From Ga0077555 sp963746315 (GTDB lineage: Bacteria; Pseudomonadota; Alphaproteobacteria; Rhizobiales; Hyphomicrobiaceae): a stretch of DNA of 64,000 nucleotides. Positions within the stretch are counted from its first letter, which is position 1. The number at the start of each line of letters is the position of its first letter. Location: the NCBI GenBank assembly GCA_963746315.1, contig CAVVAR010000004.1, forward strand, positions 461,369 to 525,368, read 5' to 3'. The notes under the pieces were generated by a model. That model ran no database searches. It was not told the DNA's origin and worked only from the letters and a program-made list of their open reading frames with translations. This document shows, in pieces, positions 47,305-56,846 of this stretch. The position numbers and the translations under genes were made by a program.

Positions 47305-47589
47305 ATGGAACTGGCGCTGCCCCAGCGCCGCCGTCAGCCGTGCGGCCTGACAATGGCCGGCATTCCCTACGTCTTCACCATCTCCCACGTCGCAGAAATG
47401 CTCGGCGAGGACGAAGAATGGCTGCGCGAGATGTCCGTCGCAATGGACCCCGAGGAGGGCTCTCTGTGAGTTCTCGGCGTCGGTGAACATGGCATCCCCG
47501 CCTTCACCGAATACGGCACCGAATGCCTGAAGCAAATCATCATCGAAGAGCGTGCGCTGCTCGCCCAACAGCAAGACCGGGACGAGTAG
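47305..47589 (+). pseudogene. Small conserved protein with in-frame TGA
   Basis: 95 codons: 'MELALPQRRRQPCGLTMAGI', 'VFTISHVAEMLGEDEEWLRE', then TGA at 47467-47469, then 'VLGVGEHGIPAFTEYGTECL' to TAG at 47589. It resembles short unknown proteins near IS66 copies in related bacteria. The residue at the TGA is probably Trp or His in relatives, so a nonsense change (TGG to TGA) is more likely than selenocysteine. Confidence 0.55.
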
Positions 47590-47685
47590 CCCCTGCGGCG
47601 CTCACCGCATGCTTACGACCGGTATCAACTCGTGTCGCAGCTGCCTTGGTGGCAGCCCTCGCCTGTCCATTTGTTTGCGGGCGCG

Positions 47686-48018
47686 TCAATCATCCCCATC
47701 TTCAGTTTTGAGAAGTGCCTTTGCCAGTAGGGAAATCAACACAACAAAGACGCCGGCCCCGACGAAAATGTATAACGTCGTGAAAAGCTTTCCGGCATCT
47801 GTTTTGGGCGCAAGATCGCCTAAGCCAACGGTCGAGGCCGTGGTTACGCTGAAGTAAAATGAATCAATCCAGGACCAACCTTCGACGCTGCGGTAGAAGA
47901 TCGTACCCGACAGAAGGATCATTCCTGCAAGGAAGAATGCCGAGCGGAACAATAGAATATTCCAAGATCGCTTGATCGCTTTAAAGAGGCGGATCAAATT
48001 CACAACTGTGGAGATCAT
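47686..48018 (-). CDS. Small two-pass potassium channel protein
   Basis: 110 residues with two membrane segments ('AFFLAGMILLSGTIFYRSV' and 'LFTTLYIFVGAGVFVVLISL') flanking a pore loop 'FYFSVTTASTVGLGDLAPKT', whose TVGLGD is a K+ selectivity filter. A KcsA/MthK-like minimal channel without a regulatory domain. The ATG is two bases downstream of the patatin stop, so it is the last gene of the leftward hydrolase cluster. A role in membrane potential or ion leak is inferred only. Confidence 0.85.
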   Translation of the reverse strand: MISTVVNLIRLFKAIKRSWNILLFRSAFFLAGMILLSGTIFYRSVEGWSWIDSFYFSVTTASTVGLGDLAPKTDAGKLFTTLYIFVGAGVFVVLISLLAKALLKTEDGDD

Positions 48019-48020
48019 TG

Positions 48021-49278
48021 TTACTCCGAGTATTCTGGCGGCTTTTTAAGCCATGTATGGCCAGCTCTGGCTTTGGAATAGCCATAATCGAACAGCCGCC
48101 GCATGTAAGCCGGGTCGAACGGTCCTGAGTAGGGCGTGGTGAAGTCATCGCCGATGTAGGCGAGGTTGAACTCGACACCGTCCCGCTTGGTTTCGAGGTA
48201 TATGCGGTAGGTGTCGTTGACGCCGCTGTTGGCAATCATCGTCGCAACGGTTTGACCGACGATCGACAATGTCTGCTGCTTGACAGTCTCTTCGGGCGGT
48301 GACAGCCGGCCATTTCGGATCACGTAGGCATGCCGTGTCACCTTCCTGTTCAGTTTCTTGTCGATAGCCCTGAGCGAGAAAGACGGCGGATATAGAAATG
48401 CCTGCGCTACGGTTCCTCCATCAACATGCATCTCCTGATAACGTTGACCATCGACGGTCACGTCCAGCATGACGGGAGGGAATGCACCGGGAATAGAGGC
48501 GGAAGCGCGCAGAACGTCGATAATCAACGCGCGCGCACGCTCTCCCCCGCTCTTGGCAATTGCGCCGATGTTCCACACGACCGACTGGGATTGGTCGAGG
48601 TTGGTTGTCGCAATCAGAAGAAGGCGCCCCTTGTCATACTCCTCCGCGATTCGGCGGATCATCGTGTGGTCGACATAGCTGGCAATCAGGTTTCGCAGTG
48701 GCGTCGAATCCGCGAGGGCATCTGAGGCAAGCGCCGCATACAGTATCGGGCGCGCCACGAAAACATCCTGCTTGGTGGTGTTCGTGAACACGGCCTTGAG
48801 CTGCGGATCGTATGCCGGCCCAAGGTAGGCGAAGGGAGCCGTCAGCGCGCCCGTGCTGATGCCTGTGACGATGTCAAAGCTCTGGTCGGTCGCCACGCGC
48901 GCTCCAGCCAAGCAGCAAGCCGGCCCCAAATGCGCCGTCGTCGCCGCCACCTGAGATGGCGAGATAATTGCTTTCAGCTGGTCGGCCGCCCGCCTGCAAG
49001 GCCAGACGCTTCTTTATTGCGATGACCTCGCGGGCCAATTCTTCGACCTTGTGCTTGTCGCCGTTCATGTAGAAGCGCGCGTTGGGGATGCCCAACGGAT
49101 GAGCCTCCGCCGCCTTGACGAGTGGGACTGCGGGCAAACGGATGGTGGCGGCGCAGCCGGCAAGTGCGCCGGCCAACATGAGGACCGCTGCGGCACACAG
49201 AATGTGCGACCGCACTCTCGCCGCCAATCGAATTGCGGAGCGGGTAAAAGTGCGTGGATTGGTTCTGGTGTCGGCCAT
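48021..49278 (-). pseudogene. Patatin-like phospholipase lipoprotein, split by a +1 insertion
   Basis: The front has a lipoprotein signal ending 'LMLAGALAGC'. Then come 'SNYLAISGGGDDGAFGAGLL' (patatin oxyanion loop) and 'GWSARGDRPE'. One extra base near 48886-48892 (CCAGAGCTTTGAC) shifts the frame; it resumes as 'FDIVTGISTGALTAPFAYLG' with the GxSxG nucleophile, and 'MHVDGGTVAQAFLYPPSFS' with the catalytic Asp (DGG). Corrected length is about 419 residues. It would act on lipids at the envelope. All active-site parts are present, so the lesion may be recent or artefactual. Confidence 0.8.
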
Positions 49279-49321
49279 CGGCACGAGTCGTGGTTCCTGC
49301 AAGAACTCTTCTATCGTTGAC

Positions 49322-50742
49322 TTAGGAACGTCTTCCACTCACCCTGTGCAGCGACTGCCGTTCTACCTTCGCTGCCGCATCTGCGAGGAACAAACTGAAT
49401 TCAGGCCCAAGATGGCTCCGTCGTGTGGCGGCAACATTGGCGACCCAAACCTTAAATCGATTCGGTTCGTCCGATGTGCCGTTACTCCACCCATATCCGG
49501 CGGTTTCCGGATCGTGTATGGACATGAACGCGACTTTTCCCAAGCCTTTGGTCTCCATAAGGGCCTTCAGCAGGTGGGTGCCGCCACCCCCGGCTCCGCC
49601 ACCCGGATTATCCGCAGCGTCCCCAATCACGATCGGGGTATGGTCGATGACATCGCCTTTCGTTGGCAATTTACGAACATAGTGGCCGTCCTTCTCGAGC
49701 ATGGCCAGCACAGTGCTCATCGTTTTGTCCAAAGGTTCTAATGGGATGATGGACTCTTTCCGGTGATCCCATATCCATTGCGCCAGTTCGTCCACAAGTT
49801 CTTGTGCCTGCTTGAGGTTATTTTCGGTAGTGACCATAGGGTACACGCCACAAAAATCGCTGTCCTGGTATGGAAAACCATGCATCACAGAACAGTTCAA
49901 CACGCCGGGCCGCTTTTCGATTTCAATGCACTTTTCTTTAAGTCGATTTGCAAAGGTGCCCTCCTCTTCGGTGTTACTCACCGGCATCATCAGTGGCACT
50001 TTCCGATAGGCTGGGGTGGGATGAGAACTCACCTGCCAGGATCGCAGCGCCACGATACATTGCATCGCGCGCGCATGCATTCATATCCATATGAGGATAT
50101 TCTTTGCAGGTACTGAAGAAATTCATATTGTTCTTCATTTTATCTGTGATCTTGCCATGCAGGTCGCCCGACCAGACGATCATCGTGTCCTTTCCGACCA
50201 GGGCTCTGACCAACTCCGCTAAGTCTCCTTCAAGATCGTGCGTGTTATTTACCATACCGGCACCGTGAACAGAAAGGTAGACGATGTCCAACGGCAACTG
50301 TGATTTTAGCGTGTCCATGATCTCCTTTTTCGCATCTTTCCAAGCCTGATCGTTCACCGTGCTAAAGCACCAGTCTGGATAGAACAGGACACCCGGGAGC
50401 AGCTCCCAGCCTTTTTCCTCGCACACATCCACTGGACCGCCAATTGCAGTTCCTTTCAACTGCTTGATCTGATCACCCCGGAAAGTGCGCATTCTATCCG
50501 AGCGTGGTTTCGCCCATGCCTTCGGTGAGGTAGGTGTTGGTTTCATGGAAAAAACCAACATAGGAGATTCTTAACTTGTCGTGGATATTCCGAAAGTTCT
50601 TTGGATACGGCCCGCCTTGTTGTTTTGGCTCCTGTTGTGCCAATAAATACCCTGGTAAAGCAACGCTAATTCCGCCGGCAATTGCGAGCTTGGTAAAGTC
50701 TCTGCGGGTATGAGTTTTATTCTCTTTATTATTCATCTGCAT
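49322..50742 (-). pseudogene. Exported M81 (MlrC-like) metallopeptidase, split by two or more +1 insertions
   Basis: A twin-arginine-type leader (THTRRDFTKLAIAGGISVAL) begins it. The M81 motifs are 'YVGFFHETNTYLTEGMGETT', then a shift near 50492-50500. Next come 'LPGVLFYPDWCFSTVNDQAW' and 'IVWSGDLHGKITDKM' (metal ligands D-x-H), then a shift at 50019-50024 (GCAGGTGAGTTCTCATCC). Finally 'PTPAYRKVPLMMPVSNTEEE' and 'GDAADNPGGGAGGGGTHLLK'. The C-terminus is unclear and a third shift near 49500 is possible. MlrC opens linearised microcystin in the mlr pathway; other M81 proteins have unknown targets. It overlaps the amidohydrolase end by ten bases. Confidence 0.82.
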
Positions 50743-52115
50743 GTATTGCTTCTTCTAGCCACCTTCCGCTTCACTTCAGCGTGTTCTTGTAGATCATCGC
50801 CGTCCTTCATAATAAGGACAAAGTTCTTTTCCGGGTCGGCGATCAGGTCGATGTTCTCGAGCGGATTGCCGTCGACCAGAAGCAGGTCGGCATAGGCACC
50901 CTCCCGAACCACACCGTTGTCACCGGGATAGGGATCGCGCGGCCCGGAACGCTTTAAGATCTCGTAATTCTGGCTGGTCGCAATCTTCAGCACTTCCCAG
51001 GGCTTGTAATAGCGGGCGAGCTTCGCCAACTGCGCCCCCTGACGCGCGGCGAGCGCGGGTGAACCCTGACTGTCAGTGCCGAACCCGAAGAGCAGGTCGT
51101 ATTTCTTCGCTAACGCGAAGGCTGTATCAGTTCCAGAGATCAGCAATTGGTACTTTTGTTCTGCAAACGAGCCGGCAGGGAGCGGGATCGCATCCTCGTC
51201 GTTATAGAAGGGCTGCAGGCAGACCGAAGTATTCGTCTCCTTCATCAGTTTGGCGGTTTCCTCGTCAATCATCTGGCCATGCTCGACATTCCGGACACCG
51301 CCGCGGATCGCGTTCTGGATCGCCTTCGCGGTGTAGGAGTGAACCGTCACGTAGGTGCCCCAGTTCTGCGCCACTTCGACCGCCGCCGCGATTTCCTCGA
51401 CGGTGTATTGCGAGACGTCCAGCGGATCCGAGGGCGAGGCGACCCCGCCGCCACCCATCAGCTTGATGAAGGCCGCTCCCCGCATCAGGTTCTCGCGCAC
51501 GCGCTGCAGGACTTGCGCCTTGCCGTCTGCGATGGCGACCGACCCCATCCTTTCCTGCGGGGTAAGATCCCTTGAATAGCTCTGAGGTATATCAATCGGT
51601 TGACGAAAATCTGCATGGCCCGACGTTTGGGAGATCATCGACCCCGCAGCGTACATCCGGGGACCAACGTACATACCCTCGTCGATCACCGACTTTAGAT
51701 CGAAGACATTGCCGCCCACGTCCCTGATCGAGGTGAAGCCCCGCATAAGCGTCTTTTCCGCCCCAACGGCCGCCACAAGGTTCAGCTTGCCCTCACCAGC
51801 CGCGAACGCGTTGCCACTAAAATTGGCCGCCATGCTGTGCCAATGGCAGTCTGTCAGGCCAGGCATCAGCGTCCGCCCGCCACCGTCGATCACCGTGCCC
51901 CCCGCGATGGCCAACGGTTCGGTCGACACCGCGGTGATCTTGTTGCCCGTCACCACGACATTGGCGTTTTTGATCAGGGCTTCGTTCACACCGTCAAAGA
52001 CGTTGACGTTTGTGAAGAGGATCGGCCCGGACGCGTCCTGAGCAGCGGCCGGGAGGGCGAAGCTCACCGCGATGACAAGCGCCGCAGTCAAGTTCTTTAG
52101 GTTCAGTTTCTGCAT
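50733..52115 (-). CDS. Exported amidohydrolase, imidazolonepropionase / Xaa-Pro dipeptidase-like
   Basis: 460 residues. A Sec signal (NLTAALVIAVSFALPAAAQ) is followed by the composite amidohydrolase fold. Metal site residues: 'LMPGLTDCHWHSMAANFSGN' (HxH), the carbamylated-Lys region 'GAAFIKLMGGGGVASP', 'YVTVHSYTAKAIQNAI' (His), 'VRNVEHGQMIDEE' (His) and 'LLFGFGTDSQGSPALAAR' (Asp). Relatives hydrolyse acyl-prolyl dipeptides, lactones or cyclic amides. Upstream of its ATG lies copy 1 of a 205-bp repeat that contains the beta-lactamase tail. Intact, unlike several neighbours. Confidence 0.9.
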   Translation of the reverse strand: MQKLNLKNLTAALVIAVSFALPAAAQDASGPILFTNVNVFDGVNEALIKNANVVVTGNKITAVSTEPLAIAGGTVIDGGGRTLMPGLTDCHWHSMAANFSGNAFAAGEGKLNLVAAVGAEKTLMRGFTSIRDVGGNVFDLKSVIDEGMYVGPRMYAAGSMISQTSGHADFRQPIDIPQSYSRDLTPQERMGSVAIADGKAQVLQRVRENLMRGAAFIKLMGGGGVASPSDPLDVSQYTVEEIAAAVEVAQNWGTYVTVHSYTAKAIQNAIRGGVRNVEHGQMIDEETAKLMKETNTSVCLQPFYNDEDAIPLPAGSFAEQKYQLLISGTDTAFALAKKYDLLFGFGTDSQGSPALAARQGAQLAKLARYYKPWEVLKIATSQNYEILKRSGPRDPYPGDNGVVREGAYADLLLVDGNPLENIDLIADPEKNFVLIMKDGDDLQEHAEVKRKVARRSNTCR

Positions 52116-52314
52116 TGGATTTCACCTGTTGTCGATGCAGCGGGTTCTCCCTGGAGAGTTCAATCTGCGCCGTGCAGGATCGCCCTTCTTAGTCAGTGGG
52201 TCTGCTTTGGTTGGGATGCACCGGCAGAACGTGCGCCCCCGATCGATTTACCCACTTATTGCTTCGCCACCGGAGCCAGGTAGAAGTGGTCGAACAGCAT
52301 GCGGGCGATCTCGG
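52110..52314. repeat. 205-bp direct repeat, copy 1 (contains beta-lactamase tail)
   Basis: It starts at the amidohydrolase ATG (CTGCATTGGATTTCACC) and repeats 55153-55357 with roughly 90 to 95 percent identity by eye. On the minus strand its far end encodes 'EIARMLFDHFYLAPVAKQ' and a stop, the last 18 residues of the class A beta-lactamase. It is a truncated relic of that gene plus its downstream spacer. It is not a complete gene. Confidence 0.88.
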
Positions 52315-52396
52315 TTCAGAATTGGAGGTCCAGCCGCAACAAGATCAGCGTCTACAACTGCGCGCAGATAAGTTTAGAGGGCAAAAACCATGAAAC

Positions 52397-53833
52397 CTAT
52401 TCCTCTCGACGGAAGATCCGGTGCTGCATGCTCAGGAACGCCGGCTTTCCAGACTTGTCGCGCAGCAACTGACCAACCGTTCCTTTAAAGGCACCATCTG
52501 TCATGATGACCATGTCTTCACCCGCGCTACTCATCGAAATCGGTGGAGGGTTCTCATAAAATTGAACTCCTCCTAGTGGTTTGTATAAGCGCTCAGCCAT
52601 GAGCTGGTCGTTGTCAAAATAGATTTTGTAGTCTTCATTATCCCCCAACCAAAGACCTTCGAAAGGTTCAAGGGAACTACGATCTGCAGTGATTGCAACC
52701 ATCGGTATTTTCTCAATAGCCAAATACTTTTTGAGAGCCAGTGCGATTACCGCATCGTACACCTCAATACCACGGTCGCTGTTCGTAAGAACAACGATCC
52801 CAAATTTCTTATCCGGTGCAAACAACATCTTGGCGGTAGCCCCTGCCGACCGACCGGCATGGAAAACGGTTCGCACACCGCCGATATCCTCGACGAACCA
52901 CGTAACGCCGGTGTTTTCACTCAGCTCGCCTTTGACCAAGGGACTGTGTGCCATATCCAGTATCTTTCGAGACAACAGTTGATTGCGGTCCTTGTCCTTA
53001 CCGTCAAACTGAAATTGCATCCACTTCATCATATCACTGGTATTGCTGAGTATAGCTCCGGCCGGATAGACGCTGCGCGGAAAAGGCGCAAAGCTGACCT
53101 TAGGTTCGGACGTCCCGTCATATACTCCGGCATGGCCAACAGCAAAGCGGTCTGCCATTAGATCCGCCATGAAGAAGGAGGAGTGCGACATGCCCAGGGG
53201 CAGAAACAACTCGTCCTTAACTTTTTGTTCATAAGATTTTGCACGGCTTACGAATTGAATAAGACGTCCTGCAATGATGAAGTTGTTATTGTTGTAGGCC
53301 CAGACCTCGCCATAAGGTGTGCGTTGCGGTAGGAATCGAAAAGACCGCACGGCCTTCTCCAAGGCATCTTCCCCCGAACTGGGATCCTCAAAATAGTCGC
53401 CTTGCCAGCCAGTCCGGTGCTGGAAAAGGTCGATGACCTTCGCCTTTTCTGAAGCCTCTCCATCCAGGACCGAAAACTCCGGGAGATACTTTCGAACCGG
53501 GGCTTCGAGGTCCAGCTCTCCGCGTTCTGACATTTTAAGGGCTACGGTGGTCGTAAAAGTCTTCGATATGGAACCGATATAAAACACAGTGTCTTCAGTG
53601 ACAGCCTGAGGGTCGTCAACATTGGTAATGCCGAGGCCGGTCATTTTGACCTTGCCACCATGAATGATCCCGATGGCTATACCTGGGACTTTGAGCTCGT
53701 CCATGAGCCGCTGAGCTTCGCTCTTAATTTCTTCAAACCGCGCGTCAATGTTATCCTGGGCAACTGCCGGCATTGGAACGGTCTGCATTGCGCCGATGAC
53801 CAAACAAGTGAATAAGGCGGCTACCTTTTTCAT
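52397..53833 (-). CDS. Exported serine hydrolase, beta-lactamase / penicillin-binding family
   Basis: About 478 residues. A signal peptide (KKVAALFTCLVIGAMQTVPM then AVAQD) exports it. The catalytic SxxK is in 'VFYIGSISKTFTTTVALKM' near residue 92, and the YxN motif in 'YGEVWAYNNNNFIIAGRLI'. The family includes AmpC, EstB and MlrB-like peptidases; a C-terminal beta domain ('GLWLGDNEDYKIYFDNDQ') is typical of the EstB/LACTB branch. AGAGGATAAGAAAG precedes the ATG at 53833. It is more AT-rich than the left half of the window, a hint of transfer. It lies 40 bases downstream of the M19-like gene. Confidence 0.9.
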   Translation of the reverse strand: MKKVAALFTCLVIGAMQTVPMPAVAQDNIDARFEEIKSEAQRLMDELKVPGIAIGIIHGGKVKMTGLGITNVDDPQAVTEDTVFYIGSISKTFTTTVALKMSERGELDLEAPVRKYLPEFSVLDGEASEKAKVIDLFQHRTGWQGDYFEDPSSGEDALEKAVRSFRFLPQRTPYGEVWAYNNNNFIIAGRLIQFVSRAKSYEQKVKDELFLPLGMSHSSFFMADLMADRFAVGHAGVYDGTSEPKVSFAPFPRSVYPAGAILSNTSDMMKWMQFQFDGKDKDRNQLLSRKILDMAHSPLVKGELSENTGVTWFVEDIGGVRTVFHAGRSAGATAKMLFAPDKKFGIVVLTNSDRGIEVYDAVIALALKKYLAIEKIPMVAITADRSSLEPFEGLWLGDNEDYKIYFDNDQLMAERLYKPLGGVQFYENPPPISMSSAGEDMVIMTDGAFKGTVGQLLRDKSGKPAFLSMQHRIFRREE

Positions 53834-53874
53834 CTTTCTTATCCTCTCTGCGCCTTTAGGAAATTCAAAATTCA

Positions 53875-55110
53875 TCACCCGATAACCTCTCTCATGACCC
53901 GCAACCAATTGCCGCCCCAAATTTTGGCGATGTCCTCTTTCTTGTAGCCGCGACCGAGCAGCGCATCGGTAAGATTGAAATAGGTCTTGGGCGTCTCGAT
54001 GCCCTGTGGATAGGCCAATACGTCATACGGATAGGCCTCTTTGGTCCAGGCACCGGAATCAATATACATCTTCCACCCTGCTTTTTGCTCCGCTGGGCTC
54101 ATCGAGATTTGGTAGGTGTAGTCCGAAGCAATGGCGACGTGGTCGATTCCTACGAGCTGCACGAGATAATCGATGTTGCCAACGTAGTCATCCATGGTTG
54201 GAAAGGCTTTCGCGGCCACGAAGGGTGGGTACATGACCGCGCCGACCAGCCCGCCTGATTTGGCCACCGCTGTGATCAGCTCGTCTGGCGCATTGCGGGG
54301 CGACGGGCGATAGTTCCGGGAATTCGAGTGCGACAGGACGACGGGCGATTTGGAGGCCGCGACCGTCTGGAGCCCGCTTTGGGTGCCGGTATGCGCGACG
54401 TCGATGATTATCTTCGCTTCGTTCAACCGCTCGATCAACTTCAAGCCTAAATCGCTCAATCCCCCGTCAATCGATTCAGTGACCCCGTTGGCAAACTGAT
54501 TTCGTTGATTGTATGCCATCCCCATGATATTGATTCCGAGAGCCTTGTACATGTTGACAAGGTCAAGATTGTTCTCCACGACCGCTGCGTTTTGGAACTG
54601 CAAGAACAACGCAAGCTTGCCTGTCTGCTTGGCTTTTTCGATGTCCGATGCCGACCGCACCAACACCAGGTCATCTCTGGTCTGCAGAAGCCGATGGATG
54701 AAGCCCAGCCCATCCAACGTATCGTCCTTGTGCCTGACGTTCGACGCCGCAATCATGTTGGCTGCCGAGATCGTCATCACCACGGCCGTGGCACCACCTT
54801 CCTTATACCAATCGAGATATTCGACATTCTTGTCGAGCCCCGTGAGGTTGGTGGTGCCATCGATGATCAGCATCTCTTTGTGCACCTGCATATAGTTCGA
54901 GGTGACAGGTTTGTAGGTGGAAGAGGAAGCCTCCTGCGCAAAGGCGCGGCTTGCGCCGAATCCAGCGCCCAACGCGACCGCTCCCAAACCCGCGGTCTTG
55001 ATGAACTGACGGCGCCCCACGTTCGTTTCGTTGGTGGAGGACCGCTGATCTTTCATCGCAGCTTCTTGCGTTTGTTTATCGAGAAAATTGCGTCTGTTGA
55101 AGTCCGTCAT
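53875..55110 (-). CDS. Exported M19-type dipeptidase-like protein with a degenerate metal site
   Basis: 411 residues. A twin-arginine-type signal (NVGRRQFIKTAGLGAVALGA) exports it. The fold is that of membrane dipeptidase: 'KIIIDVAHTGTQSGLQTVA' (first late His) and 'SPVVLSHSNSRNYRPSPRN' (second late His). The HxD pair near the start is replaced: 'IIDGTTNLTGL' in place of DGHxD. The bridging Glu (IEG) is 'FLQFQNAAVV', that is Gln. Three of five classic zinc ligands are thus missing, so hydrolase activity is doubtful. AAGGAGCAAGGC precedes the ATG at 55110. Related Tat-exported proteins with altered metal sites exist. Confidence 0.85.
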   Translation of the reverse strand: MTDFNRRNFLDKQTQEAAMKDQRSSTNETNVGRRQFIKTAGLGAVALGAGFGASRAFAQEASSSTYKPVTSNYMQVHKEMLIIDGTTNLTGLDKNVEYLDWYKEGGATAVVMTISAANMIAASNVRHKDDTLDGLGFIHRLLQTRDDLVLVRSASDIEKAKQTGKLALFLQFQNAAVVENNLDLVNMYKALGINIMGMAYNQRNQFANGVTESIDGGLSDLGLKLIERLNEAKIIIDVAHTGTQSGLQTVAASKSPVVLSHSNSRNYRPSPRNAPDELITAVAKSGGLVGAVMYPPFVAAKAFPTMDDYVGNIDYLVQLVGIDHVAIASDYTYQISMSPAEQKAGWKMYIDSGAWTKEAYPYDVLAYPQGIETPKTYFNLTDALLGRGYKKEDIAKIWGGNWLRVMREVIG

Positions 55111-55152
55111 GCCTTGCTCCTTATCATTGGGGGGCACGCGATCCGCCAGTTA

Positions 55153-55357
55153 CTGCATTGGATTTCACCTGTTGTCGATGCAGCGGGATCTTCCTGGAGA
55201 GTTCAATCTGCGCCGTGCAGGATCGCCCTTCTTAGTCAGTGGGTCTGCTTTGGTTGGGACGCACCGGCAGAGCGTGCGCCTCCGAGAGGTTTACCCACTT
55301 ATTGCTTCGCCACCGGAGCCAGGTAGAAGTGGTCGAACAGCGTGCGGGCAATTTCGG
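55153..55357. repeat. 205-bp direct repeat, copy 2 (inside beta-lactamase 3' end)
   Basis: The parent copy of the repeat at 52110-52314. It covers the last codons of the beta-lactamase ('EIARTLFDHFYLAPVAKQ' and stop at 55299) and the spacer before the M19-like gene. Between the copies lie exactly the M19-like and serine-hydrolase genes. Confidence 0.88.
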
Positions 55358-56283
55358 CTATCGCCCGATCCCTGTCCGACACGGATGTCTTGCTGCTGTT
55401 TGTGAACACGGCGATGGCAAACCGCCGACCGTCGGGGAGCGTGACATAACCGACGTCGTTGGCAATTCCGCCTGCGGTTCCGGTCTTGTGCGCTACGGGC
55501 GTTCCCTTCGGCAGCAATCCCTTGAGCCGGCCAACGCCCGTGCGCGTGCGCGACATGACTCCCAGCAGGAACGCGCTGCTCTTGGCGCTCATCGCCGTGC
55601 CACCGTCGATGGCAAGCAGCAATTTCAGCATCGCAAGGGGCGTTGTGTGGTCGCGGGGATCCTTTTCGAAGTCCGGATTGGGTTCAACCTGGGCCTCCCA
55701 CAGCCCCGGGTTCTTGCGGATGGCCTCGGCAACATCATCTGGCGTGGCCCCCGACAAGTTGTAGAAATCCATAAGAATTTCGCGCGTCGTCCGATCGACC
55801 CTGAAATCGGTGATCCCGAGCCGGCGCAGATATTCTGGTCACCGCCGCCGGTCCGCCTGCCAGCCCCATGGAGACGTCGGTCGCCGTGTTGTCGCTTTCC
55901 GTGATCATCACCTCGATCAGGTTCGCCACCGAGAGCTGGATCCCGGGGTGGGGGAATGTCTCGGCAAGCGCGAGTACGCCGGTGACGTACATGTCGAGCG
56001 GGACTTCGACCAGTTGGTCGAGGCTGAGTTTCCCCCTGTCCACGCGATCCAGCACGGCAGCAGCGATCGCCACCTTGTAGGTGCTGGCCATGGCGAAGGT
56101 CTCATCGCCATTGAGCGCGATGATTTTCTTGCCGCCGATTTCCTGCGCCGCGAACCCTATGCGCCCGGCAAGTCCCTTCGCGACGCGCGCGATCTTAGCC
56201 GCAACGGGCTGTCCATCAGCTGCCTGGCCGTATGCGGGGCTGAAGGTAGCCGCCGCGGAAACCGCGAGGGCTACGATAGACAT
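55299..56283 (-). pseudogene. bla: Class A beta-lactamase, split by a +1 insertion
   Basis: A Sec signal (SIVALAVSAAATFSPAYG) leads to the class A motifs: S70-x-x-K as 'FAMASTYKVAIAAAVLD', S130-D-N as 'VMITESDNTATDVSMG', and KTG as 'VAHKTGTAGGIANDVGYV'. One extra A near 55830 (ACCAGAATATCTGC) shifts the frame between 'GPAAVTR' and 'YLRRLGITDFRVDRTTRE', after which it is open to the stop at 55299. Corrected length is about 327 residues. An AGGAG-preceded ATG a few codons upstream in another frame may be the true start. Function: beta-lactam hydrolysis in the periplasm, if the lesion is not real. Confidence 0.85.
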
Positions 56284-56305
56284 GACGATATTTCATTTTT
56301 GGTTT

Positions 56306-56846
56306 CTCCTTCTGTGCGATGAGGTCTGGGAATGTCGCGATCAGTTGCCGCCATCCGCCGGAAAGGCAGGCGTGATATCGGGCATCCAATCCTAATTTCG
56401 TCATTGACGGGTTTCCTTGAAAAACATCCCCATCATAATCAGGCTCGCGCCAGCATTACAATACCGTGCGGCCGCACGCATCGCTCGGATACAAGCCGCC
56501 GGCGCCCGAGGTGTTCGTGCCCGGCCTCGCCGAGCGACCATCTTCGAGTGATGGAAGCACTCCGTCAGCCGCACTCCCTCTGGCGCTACGACCGACCCTG
56601 AACTAACACTCCATCCGGACCACTCGATGGGGGCTGGTCAAGCGAACCGCGTCGCCTAAAGTCGCGGCAAGGATGTGCCGTCGATGCTACGAAGCATGGC
56701 GGGCCTGGCCTCACTATTTGAAACGGGGCAATAGTTTTTGTCTAACGATCCTTACTGGCGAGACTTTTCGCGGGCAAGCTTACCCGCCGCAAGACGCTGA
56801 CGGCGACCCGGAGGCCGTGTTTCGTCGTGTTCTTCGCTGCGGGCGG
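56306..56846. other. Gene-free stretch
   Basis: About 540 bases between the beta-lactamase and the DUF1330 gene. Frames are short and unrelated to known families. The beta-lactamase promoter is expected in the right-hand part near 56310-56450. No repeat or RNA was recognised. Confidence 0.45.

Noticed and set aside
47467..47469. Second in-frame TGA, in the small conserved protein at 47305-47589, as possible selenocysteine
   Set aside because: The surrounding residues show no redox motif, the position looks like Trp or His in remembered relatives, no clear SECIS hairpin was seen just downstream, and the gene lies among IS remains. A nonsense change is more likely.
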